From NCBI GenBank assembly GCA_036494005.1, contig DASXOV010000048.1:1-33076 (forward strand): a DNA stretch of 33,076 nt, given 5' to 3'. This document shows, piece after piece, positions 15,189 to 24,194 of this stretch (position 1 is its first letter; each line of letters starts with the position of its first letter). A model generated the notes under the pieces. That model did not search any database. It was not told the origin of the DNA and was given only the letters and a program-made list of their open reading frames with translations. The stretch is from GCA-003244245 sp036494005 (GTDB taxonomy: Bacteria; Actinomycetota; Actinomycetes; Mycobacteriales; Pseudonocardiaceae). Made by a program: the position numbers and the translations under genes.

Positions 15189-16152
15189 TGGGGTCGCTCC
15201 CGCGCAGGGCGGCCCAGCACAGCGCCAGTGCCGCGGTCAGTGCCGTGGCGCAGGCCCAGGTCAGCACACCCCCGCCGTCGAGGAAGGCCCAGAGCAGGCC
15301 GACCACTGGCGCCGGTGTGACCAGGGCGGCGTCGGCCCGCAGCTGGCGGCGCCAACCGGTGGCGGGGAGCCCGTCGGTGTCCGGCAGGGTCGGGCTGTCG
15401 ATGCGCCTTCCCGGCGGCTCACCGGCCCTGGCGGGGCCCGCCGGGTGCAGCCAGACGCCGTCGGCCTCGACGGTGAGGAGGCGATTGCGCCGTGGATCGC
15501 CGTGCAACCGAACCGGGGCCGGTGCGGGCAGCGTCATCAGCACCGGGTCGAAGTGTACCGGGATCCAGCGGCGCGCCTGCGTGCCCGGCGTCGTCGCCTC
15601 CAGTTCGAACCAGGACCGGGTGAGCAGGCCGGACTGCATCCGAACCCGCCGCGCCACCGTGAGCCGTGCCATCGTGACCTGGCCGGCTCTGCGGACGAGT
15701 CTGCGCCGGGTGATCAGCTGCCAGCCGAGGGTGCTCAGCACCACCGCGGCGACGAGGGCACTGAAGGCGACACCGGACGCGGCCCGGTCCACCGCGGCCA
15801 GCTCGGCACTGCCCGGGATGAACACACCGCCGGGCCGCCGAGGGTCGTAGGCGACCTCGGTGCGGGTACCCACCGGCGGTGATCGCGTCGCCAGGGTGAC
15901 GGTGTCGGTTCGGCTGATGCCCGCCGCCGAACCGACGCCCGCCGCCGACCAGCGGATCTCGGCCGTCTGGTCGCCGGAGCGGATCACCGCGCCGTGGCCG
16001 CGGGCGGTTGCGGCGCCGACCCTGGCGCCGACCGTGTCCAACGTCCGGGCCGACAGCCCCGCGATGACCGTGCAGATCAGCAGGACCAGCAAGGATGTGC
16101 CCGCCCCGTACCGCAGCGCTCGGCTGCGGCCGGGGCGGGCACATCCGGTCAC
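15184..16152 (-). CDS. membrane protein, DUF3592-like
   Basis: The GTG at 16152 overlaps the stop of the preceding binding-protein gene by four bases, so this is the last gene of the minus-strand importer operon. The 322-residue product has membrane helices near residues 14-36 (GAGTSLLVLLICTVIAGLSA), 128-148 (VAFSALVAAVVLSTLGW) and two close to the C-terminus. Between the first two is an extracytoplasmic beta domain with AEIRWSAAGV and GTRTEVAYDPRRPGGVFIPGS, the YDP pattern typical of DUF3592. A cytosolic stretch with ARRWIPVHFDPVLMTLP follows. Function is unknown; its tight coupling to the importer suggests an accessory envelope role. Confidence 0.7.
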   Translation of the reverse strand: MTGCARPGRSRALRYGAGTSLLVLLICTVIAGLSARTLDTVGARVGAATARGHGAVIRSGDQTAEIRWSAAGVGSAAGISRTDTVTLATRSPPVGTRTEVAYDPRRPGGVFIPGSAELAAVDRAASGVAFSALVAAVVLSTLGWQLITRRRLVRRAGQVTMARLTVARRVRMQSGLLTRSWFELEATTPGTQARRWIPVHFDPVLMTLPAPAPVRLHGDPRRNRLLTVEADGVWLHPAGPARAGEPPGRRIDSPTLPDTDGLPATGWRRQLRADAALVTPAPVVGLLWAFLDGGGVLTWACATALTAALALCWAALRGSDPS

Positions 16153-17822
16153 CGGGTGAAACCGATATCGGTGTAAATCGGATCGGAGACGCCGAATGCC
16201 CCGAAGTTGGCGATCCCGTTGCGCACCGCCCGGATGTCCGGGCGCTGGTACAGCGGCAGCGAGTGCCCGGTCCGCCAGATCTCCTGGTCGAGCTGGTTGG
16301 CCAACTGGATCTTGCGATTCGGATCGAGCTCCTGGTTGGCCTGGTCGAACAGGTTGTTGATGGTTTCGTCGCCGATGCCACCCCAGTTCTGCTGTGTGTC
16401 ACCCCGGGTGCCGTAGATGGAACCCTTCGTCGAGACCGGGAACGGAACTCCGATCCAGGAGAAGTGGGTGATGTCGAAGTTTCCGGGGGTGAGGTACTTG
16501 TTGAAGAAATCGGCTGAGGGAACCGTGGTGATGTCGACCTTGACACCGACCTGGGCGAGGAACTGCTCGACCTGGCGGGCCTCCGACTCGCTGACCGGCG
16601 TCTGCGTCGGAATCACATCCCGGATGACCAGGTCCTTCCCGTTCTTGCTCCGGGTTCCGTTGCCCTGGCGGGTCCAGCCCAACTGGTCGAGCATCCGTGA
16701 TGCCGCGGCGGGGTCGTAGCTGACGAGTCCCGAGTTGTCCTGGTAGCCCTTCTGACTCTCGACGTAGATGTGGTTGTCCAGCGTCGTGGCACCCGGCACG
16801 ATCCGGCTGATCTGTGCGGTCGTGATGGCCTTGCGGTTGATCGCCTTCTGAATCGCGATCCGCAACTGCTGGTCGGCCAGGATGGTGCCGGGCTTACCGT
16901 TGAACGTGATGTGCCGGAAGTTCGGTGCCAGCGCCTTGCGCACAGTGATCCCAGGAGCGCCCTGCGCCCTGGTGTAGGCGTTGATATCGGGGCCGATGTC
17001 CGCGAAATCGGTCTCGTTGTTGGCCACCGCGTCGAACTGTGCCTCGGTGGGGATGGCGCGGAAGATGATCCGGTCCAACCGGGGCTTGGGGCCCCACCAC
17101 TTCTCGTCCCGGACCACCGTGAGGGTGTTGGCCGTGCGGTCGATCTGGCTCACCTTGAACGGACCCGCCGTGACGGGCAGTCCCTGGGTCCACCCGGTGT
17201 TGAACACCTGTGGATTGGTGTTCGTGGAGGCCGGATACAACGGGCTGAAGATGCTCTGCCAGTCCGAGAACGGTTTCGCGAAGGTCACCACCGCCTGCTT
17301 GTCGCTGGTGCCCCGCTCGACGGATGCGACGTCGCTGTAGCCGGTGCTGGACACGATCTGGAAGGCACTGTTCTTGCCGTTGAGCGCTTCCCACTGGGCC
17401 CGGAAGTCCTGCCAGGTGATCGGGGTGCCGTCGCTCCAGGTGGCCTTGTCCTGCAAGGTGTAGGTCACCACCTGCGGAGTGGTGCTGGTCAGCTCGGCGG
17501 ATTTGAGGTAGTTGCCGTTCGTCTTCACCGTGCCGTCCGGCTGGGCGAGGAAGAGTTGCGGCATGACACTGCCGAGCACGAAGTAGTTGTTGAGATCCGA
17601 CCCGTCGATCTCGTTGTAGTTGAAGTTGGGCACCAGGTAGTCGACCGTCCACCGGAATGTGCCACCGTCCCGAAGCGTGCCGGCCGGGGCGGGATTGATG
17701 TCGACGGCACCGATCTTCGGGGCGGGGCCTTGTGCGTTCCCGCCTCCGCCGCAGCTGACCAGTACCAGCGCGAGAGCGGCGATCGGCACCCCCAGCAGCC
17801 GGGTCATAGACCGTTGTCGCAT
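16149..17822 (-). CDS. family-5 (Dpp/Opp-type) solute-binding lipoprotein
   Basis: ATG 17822 is favoured over GTG 17828 because AAAGGG sits about seven bases before it. The 557-residue protein has signal IAALALVLVSC with Cys 24, then a Gly-rich tether. Family-5 landmarks include GGTFRWTVDYLVPNFNYNEIDG, VVTYTLQDKATWSDGTPITWQDF, AGPFKVSQIDRTANTLTVVRDEKWW, LRIAIQKAINRKAITTAQI and GHSLPLYQRPDIRAV. The likely ligands are oligopeptides, though the family also binds nickel, heme and sugars. It follows the fused ATPase gene by about 40 bases and ends overlapping the DUF3592-like gene, so it is the fourth gene of the operon, an unusual place for a binding protein. Confidence 0.9.
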   Translation of the reverse strand: MRQRSMTRLLGVPIAALALVLVSCGGGGNAQGPAPKIGAVDINPAPAGTLRDGGTFRWTVDYLVPNFNYNEIDGSDLNNYFVLGSVMPQLFLAQPDGTVKTNGNYLKSAELTSTTPQVVTYTLQDKATWSDGTPITWQDFRAQWEALNGKNSAFQIVSSTGYSDVASVERGTSDKQAVVTFAKPFSDWQSIFSPLYPASTNTNPQVFNTGWTQGLPVTAGPFKVSQIDRTANTLTVVRDEKWWGPKPRLDRIIFRAIPTEAQFDAVANNETDFADIGPDINAYTRAQGAPGITVRKALAPNFRHITFNGKPGTILADQQLRIAIQKAINRKAITTAQISRIVPGATTLDNHIYVESQKGYQDNSGLVSYDPAAASRMLDQLGWTRQGNGTRSKNGKDLVIRDVIPTQTPVSESEARQVEQFLAQVGVKVDITTVPSADFFNKYLTPGNFDITHFSWIGVPFPVSTKGSIYGTRGDTQQNWGGIGDETINNLFDQANQELDPNRKIQLANQLDQEIWRTGHSLPLYQRPDIRAVRNGIANFGAFGVSDPIYTDIGFTR

Positions 17823-17862
17823 TCGCACGCCCTTTCCGTTGTCGGGGTTCGTTCGGGTGCCC

Positions 17863-20004
17863 TCATAGCACAGTTTGGGCTTCCGGGTAGTGACAGGCGG
17901 CCTCGTGTTCGGCCCCGTGGTCGGCCCCTTGATCGGCCGCTGCGCCGTCGGTCAGCGGCTGACGTGACGGTTCCTCCTGCTCGCAGCGGGTCTGCAGAGC
18001 GGGTGCCAATGCGGCGTAGCGGAAGCAACGGGTGCGGAATCGGCAGCCCGACGGCACGTCCGCCGGGCTAGGCAGATCCCCGGTGAGCAGGATCCGCTTC
18101 CGGGCGCGCTCCTTCGCCGGGTCGGGAATCGGAATCGCCGAGAGCAGTGCCTGGGTGTACGGGTGCCGCGGGTCGCGATACACCGCGTCGACCACCCCGA
18201 TCTCGACGATCTTCCCCAGGTACATCACCGCGACCCGGTCGGCGATGTGCCGGATCACGGCCAGGTCGTGCGCGACGAACAGGTACGCCAGCCCCAGCCG
18301 GGCCTGGAGTTCCTCCAGCAGGTTGATCACCCCGGCCTGGATCGACACATCCAGCGCGGAGACCGGTTCGTCCAGCACGAGCACCTTCGGCTCCAGCGCG
18401 AGTGCCCTGGCGATCCCGATACGCTGGCGCTGCCCGCCGGAGAACTCGCCGGGGTAACGGCTGGCGTGCTCGGGGCGCAGCCCCACCATGCGCAGCAGTT
18501 CGGGCACCCGGGCACGGATCTCGGCGCCGGAGAAGCCATGCGTGCTCAGCGGCTCGGCGAGCACATCGACCACCGGCATTCTCGGGTCCAGCGCGGAGAT
18601 CGGATCCTGGAACACCACCTGCATGTCCCTGCGCAGTTCCTTGCGGCGGCGCCGATCCAAGCTCGCCACGTCGCTGCCCAGCACTTCGATCCGCCCCTGG
18701 GCGGGGGCCGCGAGGTTGAGGATCTCCATCAACGTGGTGGTCTTGCCGCAACCGGACTCGCCGACCAGCCCGAGGGTCTCCCGCTCGCCCAGATCGAAGG
18801 AAACGCCGTCCACCGCCCTGACAGTCCCGACCTGACGTCGCAGCACCGCGCCCTTGGTCACCGGGTAGTGCCGGACCAGCTCCTCGACGCGCAGTGCGAC
18901 GGGCGTGCCGTTCCGATCCCCGGTCCCCGCAGGTTCAGCCGGAGCCGGAGCCGGTGCGGCGGGGCGGCCGTCGGCGAACAGATCGCTCGCATCGGTGTCC
19001 GCGGTGATGTCGCCGCTGCGGTGACAGGCGGCCTGGTGGAGGTTGGCGGTACTGGGAGAGCCCCCGACCTCCACCGTGGTGAGCATGGGTTCGGTGGTCC
19101 GGCACTGATCGACCACCAGCGGGCAGCGTGGCGCGAAGGGGCACCCGGGCGGGAGCGCCACCAGCGTCGGCGGCTGACCCTCGATGGGTACCAGGGGCAG
19201 CCGTTGCGCCGTGTCCACCCGGGGGATCGAGCCGAGCAGCCCCAGCGTGTACGGCATCCGGGAGTGGTAGAAGATCTCGTCGACCGAGCCGGTTTCCACG
19301 GTGCGCCCCGCGTACATCACCTGCACCCGGTCGGCGAATCCGGCGACGACACCGAGATCGTGGGTGATCAGCACGATCGCGGCACCGGTGACCTCACGAG
19401 CGGTCTGCAGTACCTGCAGCACCTGGGCCTGCACTGTGACATCGAGCGCCGTGGTCGGCTCGTCGGCGATGATCAGATCCGGGTCGTTGGCGATCGCCAT
19501 CGCGATCACCACACGCTGCCGCATGCCGCCGGAGAACTCGTGTGGGAAGGCGCGGGCCCTTCGCGCCGCATCGGGGATACCGACCAGGTCGAGCAGTTCC
19601 ACAGCCCGCGCGCCCGCCGCGTGCTTGGCCAGGTCACCGTGCACCAGCAGCGCCTCGGCCACCTGATCGCCCACCGAGTAGACGGGGGTCAGCGCGGACA
19701 GCGGATCCTGGAAGATCATGGCGATCCGGCTGCCGCGGATCCGGGACAGGTCAGTGTCCGAGCGGCCGAGCAACTCGCGGCCCTGGAAGCGGATCGACCC
19801 GGTGACCTTGGATTGCGGCGGAAGCAGGCCCATGACGGCCATGGAGGACACCGACTTGCCGGAACCGGACTCACCGACGATCCCGAGCACCTCGCCCGCG
19901 CCGACCCGGTAGGTCAACTCGCGAACCGCGGTGACCCGGCCCTCCTCCGAGGGGAACGACACCGCGAGGCCGGTCACCTCGAGCACCGGTGCCTGCGGAC
20001 TCAT
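17863..20004 (-). CDS. fused double ATPase of a peptide ABC importer (DppD-DppF type)
   Basis: ATG 20004 overlaps the permease stop (ATGA) and gives 713 residues with two complete ABC ATPase halves. The N-half has GESGSGKSVSS, FSGGMRQRV, LIIADEPTTALD and ITHDLG. The C-half has GESGCGKTTT, FSGGQRQRI, LVLDEPVSALD and VAHDLA. Each half ends in the Oligo/dipeptide C-terminal domain with four Cys (CPFAPRC...C...C and CRFRTRC...C...C). A linker of about 45 residues rich in Pro/Ala joins them. The open frame reaches to 20778, but that extension is a shadow of the permease gene. It drives import of the partner binding protein's ligand. Mycobacterial Opp/Dpp systems use the same fused arrangement. Confidence 0.93.
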   Translation of the reverse strand: MSPQAPVLEVTGLAVSFPSEEGRVTAVRELTYRVGAGEVLGIVGESGSGKSVSSMAVMGLLPPQSKVTGSIRFQGRELLGRSDTDLSRIRGSRIAMIFQDPLSALTPVYSVGDQVAEALLVHGDLAKHAAGARAVELLDLVGIPDAARRARAFPHEFSGGMRQRVVIAMAIANDPDLIIADEPTTALDVTVQAQVLQVLQTAREVTGAAIVLITHDLGVVAGFADRVQVMYAGRTVETGSVDEIFYHSRMPYTLGLLGSIPRVDTAQRLPLVPIEGQPPTLVALPPGCPFAPRCPLVVDQCRTTEPMLTTVEVGGSPSTANLHQAACHRSGDITADTDASDLFADGRPAAPAPAPAEPAGTGDRNGTPVALRVEELVRHYPVTKGAVLRRQVGTVRAVDGVSFDLGERETLGLVGESGCGKTTTLMEILNLAAPAQGRIEVLGSDVASLDRRRRKELRRDMQVVFQDPISALDPRMPVVDVLAEPLSTHGFSGAEIRARVPELLRMVGLRPEHASRYPGEFSGGQRQRIGIARALALEPKVLVLDEPVSALDVSIQAGVINLLEELQARLGLAYLFVAHDLAVIRHIADRVAVMYLGKIVEIGVVDAVYRDPRHPYTQALLSAIPIPDPAKERARKRILLTGDLPSPADVPSGCRFRTRCFRYAALAPALQTRCEQEEPSRQPLTDGAAADQGADHGAEHEAACHYPEAQTVL

Positions 20005-20978
20005 GTGACCGCTCCCGCGTCCACACCCGGGGCCGCCGGCCGGTTCCGGTGGCCGCGCTGCGACGTCGGGTCGAGCGCGTCGCGGAGGCCGTCGCCCACC
20101 GCGTTGACCGACAGCACCGTGAGCACGAGCAGCCCGCCGGAGAACAGGAACAACCACGGGAAGGTCAGCGCCGAGTCGGTACCCGAGGCGATGAGGGTGC
20201 CGAGTGAGACATCCGGGGGTTGCACCCCGAACCCGAAGAAGCTCAACCCGGTCTCGGTCAGGATCGCGGTGCCGACCGTGATGGTGGCGTCGACGATGAG
20301 CAGGGAGGCCATGTTGGGCACGATGTGCCTGCTGATGATCCGCCACGGGGGCACTCCCATGAATCGCGCAGCCAGGACGAACTCGCGTTCCCGCAGCGAG
20401 AGGGTCATGCCGCGCACGATCCGGGCGGTGAGCATCCACGCGAAAACAGCCAGCAGGAAGACGAGCACCAGCCAGGTCTTTCCCCGGAACGAGGGCGACA
20501 GGATCGCGATGATCAGGAACGAGGGCAGCACCAGCAGCAGGTCCACCACCCACAGCAGGGCGCGATCGGCCCACCCGCCCAAGTAGCCCGCGGTGGCTCC
20601 GACGATCGTGGCGAGCCCGGTGGAGATGATGCCGACCAGCAGCCCGATCGTCAGGGACTTCTGCAGCCCTCGCACGGTCTGGGCGAACACGTCCTCGCCG
20701 ATCTGGGTCGTGCCGAACCAGTGCGTGCCCGAGGGGGGAGCCAGGTAGGCGGTGGCGTCCTGCTGGGCGTAGCCCCACGTCGTGATGAACGGCCCCAGGA
20801 AGGCCAGGGCGTACAGCAGCAGCACGCAGGCCAGGCCGGCCACTGCCATCCGGTTGCGCAGGAACCGGCGCAGCACCAACCGGCCCCGGCCCGAGGCGCG
20901 AACCGGTTGCGGCGACGCCTCCACGGCGGTACCACCGGTCGCCCCGGGGTGTTCCGGATCGGCAACGGACGCAGACAT
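20001..20978 (-). CDS. peptide ABC importer permease, DppC type
   Basis: ATG 20978 follows GAGGAG at about six bases, better placed than the GTG two codons upstream. The 325-residue product has a 45-residue cytosolic N-terminus ending LVLRRFLRNRMAV, then helices beginning VAGLACVLLLYALAFLGPF. The periplasmic loop HWFGTTQIGEDVFAQTVRG is diagnostic of the DppC/OppC family. The EAA-like coupling loop is REFVLAARFMGVPPWRIISRHIVPN. It ends overlapping the fused ATPase gene and begins ten bases after the DppB-type gene, so all are co-translated. It should form the membrane channel with the DppB-type partner. Confidence 0.93.
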   Translation of the reverse strand: MSASVADPEHPGATGGTAVEASPQPVRASGRGRLVLRRFLRNRMAVAGLACVLLLYALAFLGPFITTWGYAQQDATAYLAPPSGTHWFGTTQIGEDVFAQTVRGLQKSLTIGLLVGIISTGLATIVGATAGYLGGWADRALLWVVDLLLVLPSFLIIAILSPSFRGKTWLVLVFLLAVFAWMLTARIVRGMTLSLREREFVLAARFMGVPPWRIISRHIVPNMASLLIVDATITVGTAILTETGLSFFGFGVQPPDVSLGTLIASGTDSALTFPWLFLFSGGLLVLTVLSVNAVGDGLRDALDPTSQRGHRNRPAAPGVDAGAVT

Positions 20979-20988
20979 CGCCACCTCC

Positions 20989-21963
20989 TCAGATCCGGAT
21001 CCGCGGGTCGAGCGCGGCGTAGAGCACGTCGGACAACCAGCCCGACACCAGCACCATCACCGCGATGAACAGGGTCACCGTCGCCACGATGTTGGTGTCG
21101 TTGCGGTTGATGCCGTACACGAGCCAGTCGCCCATGCCGTACCAGCCGAAGATCCGCTCCGTGAAGACGCCCCCGGTGATCAGCAGGCCGAACCCGAAGC
21201 CGAACAGCGTGGCCATCGGGATCAGCGCGGTGCGAAGCCCGTGCGTGAACAGCGCCTTGCGCCGGGTCAGGCCCTTGGCCTGGGCGGTACGCAGGAAGTC
21301 GCTGCCCAGCACATCGAGCATGGCGCTGCGCTGATATCGGCTGTAGAGCGCGATCTGGCTCAGTGCGATGGCCAGTGTCGGCAGGACCAGATGTGCCAGC
21401 CGGTCCAGCAGTGCGGCCGGCCAGCTGCCCTCGAAACCGGGGGTGACCTCGCCGGTGAAGTACAACACCGTGGTGCCCGAGGACTGGTTGAGCTGCAGTC
21501 CGCCGAACTTCAGCAGTGTCCCGATCAGGAACACCGGAGTGGACAGGACCAGGAAGGAGAACACGGTCGCGGCGTAGTCGCTGGCCCGGTACTGGCGGAT
21601 CGCGCTGGCCACGCCGATCAGCACGCCCAGCACGATCCCCACCACGGTGCCGAGGGCGAACAGCCGGAGGCTCACACCGACGCGGCGACCGAGGTCGTCG
21701 GTGATCGGCTGGCCGGTGATGGTGGAACCGAAGTCACCGTGGACCACGCCGTCCATCCAGCTGACGAAGCGCAGCGGGATGGGCTCGTCCAGCCGTAGTT
21801 CGGCGCGCTTGGCCGCGATGACCGAGGCGGGCGGCGGCGGGGTGTGGCCCTGCAACTCGCTCAGCGGAGAGAACGTCAGCGAGGCCAGACTGAACGCCAG
21901 AAACGTGGCGACCAGGCACAGCAGGACATAGTTGGCGAGGCGACGGGCCAAGAAGCCGGTCAC
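20989..21963 (-). CDS. peptide ABC importer permease, DppB type
   Basis: A GTG at 21963, preceded by GGTGAA as a possible ribosome site, gives 324 residues. It starts with the typical FLARRLANYVLLCLVATFLAFSL helix. A periplasmic region with ELRLDEPIPLRFVSWMDGVVHGDFGSTI is the DppB/OppB hallmark. The coupling loop is SDFLRTAQAKGLTRRKALFTHGLRTALIP, and the C-terminus ends SDVLYAALDPRIRI. First gene of the minus-strand importer, it diverges from the binding-protein gene at 22298 across a shared regulatory region. Its sequence parallels the plus-strand DppB-type protein at 24195 along the whole length, pointing to a duplicated system. Confidence 0.93.
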   Translation of the reverse strand: MTGFLARRLANYVLLCLVATFLAFSLASLTFSPLSELQGHTPPPPASVIAAKRAELRLDEPIPLRFVSWMDGVVHGDFGSTITGQPITDDLGRRVGVSLRLFALGTVVGIVLGVLIGVASAIRQYRASDYAATVFSFLVLSTPVFLIGTLLKFGGLQLNQSSGTTVLYFTGEVTPGFEGSWPAALLDRLAHLVLPTLAIALSQIALYSRYQRSAMLDVLGSDFLRTAQAKGLTRRKALFTHGLRTALIPMATLFGFGFGLLITGGVFTERIFGWYGMGDWLVYGINRNDTNIVATVTLFIAVMVLVSGWLSDVLYAALDPRIRI

Positions 21964-22297
21964 CGGATGTTCACCGCTGCGCCAGAGTCGTTCACCGCGT
22001 TCACCGACGGGGAACGCTACTACCCGTCGCGCCAGGTCCGCCGATCGTGTGGCGAGTTCCCCATGGTCGGGGCGGCCGTCCGCCTCGTCAGGTCCGCGCC
22101 AGCCGCCGCCGGCGCCCCCCGGATGCGCCTTCGGGTCACCATTTGGTCACAATCCGAACACGCATCGGGGTGCTACTGGCGTAGCTGCCTAGCGTGCTCC
22201 GCGACGGTGAGCGTGCTCCGGGGAGCAGGATGGCTCGCCGGCCGGAACTGCGTGCGCGGCGCAGAGAAAGCTGCGGCGTCATGGCGAGGAGGTCAGT
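21964..22297. promoter_or_regulatory. shared divergent promoter region of two peptide importers
   Basis: This 334-base gap separates two oppositely oriented importer operons and must hold both promoters. GTTCACCG occurs three times (21969-21976, 21990-21997, 21999-22006) close to the minus-strand start; the first copy, read on the minus strand, may double as its ribosome site. AGCGTGCTCCG occurs twice (22191-22201, 22210-22220) on the plus-strand side, and GGTCAC twice near 22135-22150. I could not assign -35/-10 boxes with confidence. No open frame here looks coding. Confidence 0.5.
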
Positions 22298-24043
22298 TTG
22301 TCCATGAGGAGATCAGGGCTCTTGAGGGCGGCCGCGCTCGTCGCGGGCGCGACTCTGGTGCTGTCGGCCTGCGGTGGTGGTCAGGGTGGTAGTGAAGTCC
22401 GGACGGGCACGGCCTTCGCTGAGTGCACGGCCAAGCCGAACACCTGTAACTCGGCCGCCGCAGGCCAGCTGCAGCAGGGTGGCGACCTGACATACGCCCT
22501 GGAGAAGAACGTCTCCAACTGGAACATGCTGTCCTCCGAGGGCAACGTGTTCGACACGGGCCTGGTGCTGCGCGGCGTGCTGCCCGCGACGTTCAACACG
22601 CTGCCCGACCTCACGCTGGCGATGAACACGTCCCTGCTGGAGTCGGCGAAGATCACCGGTACCAATCCCGAGACGATCGTCTACAAGATCAAGGACAACG
22701 CGGCGTGGTCGGATGGCACGCCCATCGCCGCGGACGACTTCATCTACCAGTGGAAGGTGATGAACGGGCGGGACTGCCCGAACTGCAGCCCGTCCTCCAC
22801 CTCCGGCTACGACCAGATCCAGTCGGTCGTGGGCAGCGACAACAACAAGACGGTGACGGTGACGCTGTCCAAGCCCTACACCGATTGGAAGAACCTGTGG
22901 AGCTCGGGTAACCCGATCTATCCGGCGCACATCGCCGCGAAGCACGGTGACACCGCCACCCCTGCGGGCCTGGCCAGTTCGTTCGACTGGTTCGCCAAGA
23001 ACGTGCCGAGCTATTCCGGCGGTCCGTTCCAGATCAGCCAGTTCCAGAACAACAACTCTGTCACCCTGGTGCCGAACCCCGCGTGGTATGGGCCGATCCC
23101 CAACCTCAGCCGGGTGATCTTCCGGATCATCACCGACGCCGCCCAGGAGCCTAACGCTCTGCAGAACCGGGAAGTCCAGGTGATCTACCCGCAGCCGGAG
23201 CTGGATCTGGTGAACCAGGTGCGCAACATGGCGGGGGTGTCCTCCACGGTCGGGCTCGGCCTGAGCTGGGAGCATGCCGACCTCAACCTCGCCAACCCGT
23301 TCCTGGCCGCCAAGCCGCTGCGGACCGCCCTGTTCACCGCCGTCGACCGCCAGGCCATCATCAACAAGACCGTCGGGCAGTTCGCCGGGAAGGTGCCCCC
23401 GCTGAACAACCACAACTTCGTTCCGCAGCAGCGGGGTTACCAGGATGTGGTCACCCAGAGCGGGCAGGGTGCCGGCAAGCTGGACCAGGCCAAGAAGATC
23501 CTCACCGACGCCGGTTACAAGATCCAGGGTGATCAGCTCATCGCGCCGGACGGCAAACCGGTCCCGCCGATGCGGATCCGCTACACGGGGGGCAACCAGA
23601 TCCGCCAGACCGAGTGCCAGCTGATCGCCGCTCAGGTCAAACCGCTCGGCATCACGCTGCAGGTCGTCCCGACCGACGACCTGGGTGGAACCCTGCAGAA
23701 GGGTGACTTCGACGTGATGGTCTACGCGTGGGTCGCCTCACCCTTCCCGTACGCGAACGCGGTGCAGACCTGGGTGACCGGGCAGGGCAACAACTTCGGC
23801 CACTACAGCAACCCCGAGGTCGACCGGCTGATCGCCGCGGCGAGCAGCGAGACCGACGAGGCACAGGCCGTCGCGCAGCTCAACCAGTCCGACCGGTTGA
23901 TGACCGAGGACGCCTATGTGCTTCCGCTGTACCAGAAGGCGACATTCATCGCGCTCGACGACAAGGTCGCGAACGTGCGCAACAACTCCTCACTGGACGG
24001 CCCGCCGTACAACATTCAGGACTGGGGCCTGCGAAAGAAGTGA
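22298..24043 (+). CDS. family-5 (Dpp/Opp-type) solute-binding lipoprotein
   Basis: Starts TTG 22298 and ATG 22304 are both possible; GAGGAGG (22286-22292) is five bases before the TTG, which I prefer. The 581-residue lipoprotein has signal AAALVAGATLVLSAC with Cys 25, then a mature N-terminus with a Cys pair (FAECTAKPNTCN). Family-5 motifs are clear: GGDLTYALEKNVSNWNMLSS, IVYKIKDNAAWSDGTPIAADDF, SGGPFQISQFQNNNSVTLVPN, LRTALFTAVDRQAIINKTV and DAYVLPLYQKATFIAL. It heads the plus-strand importer operon; a 151-base gap separates it from the first permease, leaving room for a transcript end or attenuator that would favour binding-protein excess. Peptide binding is inferred from the family. Confidence 0.9.
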   Translation: MSMRRSGLLRAAALVAGATLVLSACGGGQGGSEVRTGTAFAECTAKPNTCNSAAAGQLQQGGDLTYALEKNVSNWNMLSSEGNVFDTGLVLRGVLPATFNTLPDLTLAMNTSLLESAKITGTNPETIVYKIKDNAAWSDGTPIAADDFIYQWKVMNGRDCPNCSPSSTSGYDQIQSVVGSDNNKTVTVTLSKPYTDWKNLWSSGNPIYPAHIAAKHGDTATPAGLASSFDWFAKNVPSYSGGPFQISQFQNNNSVTLVPNPAWYGPIPNLSRVIFRIITDAAQEPNALQNREVQVIYPQPELDLVNQVRNMAGVSSTVGLGLSWEHADLNLANPFLAAKPLRTALFTAVDRQAIINKTVGQFAGKVPPLNNHNFVPQQRGYQDVVTQSGQGAGKLDQAKKILTDAGYKIQGDQLIAPDGKPVPPMRIRYTGGNQIRQTECQLIAAQVKPLGITLQVVPTDDLGGTLQKGDFDVMVYAWVASPFPYANAVQTWVTGQGNNFGHYSNPEVDRLIAAASSETDEAQAVAQLNQSDRLMTEDAYVLPLYQKATFIALDDKVANVRNNSSLDGPPYNIQDWGLRKK

Positions 24044-24194
24044 TCGGGTAACCCCGCTCATCGTCGAGCGGCCGGGGAGATCGAGTCAGCAGCGGTCTCC
24101 CCGGCAGCGTCGGCCCCATGCCGACGTAGGCTGTCGCCGGCGGTCGCCCCACCAGCGCGGCCCCGCCAGAACCCCGTGAAGCAGGAAGATCTCC

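Noticed and set aside
18163..20586. 807-residue plus-strand frame opposite the fused ATPase
   Set aside because: Antisense shadow; every catalytic motif is on the other strand.
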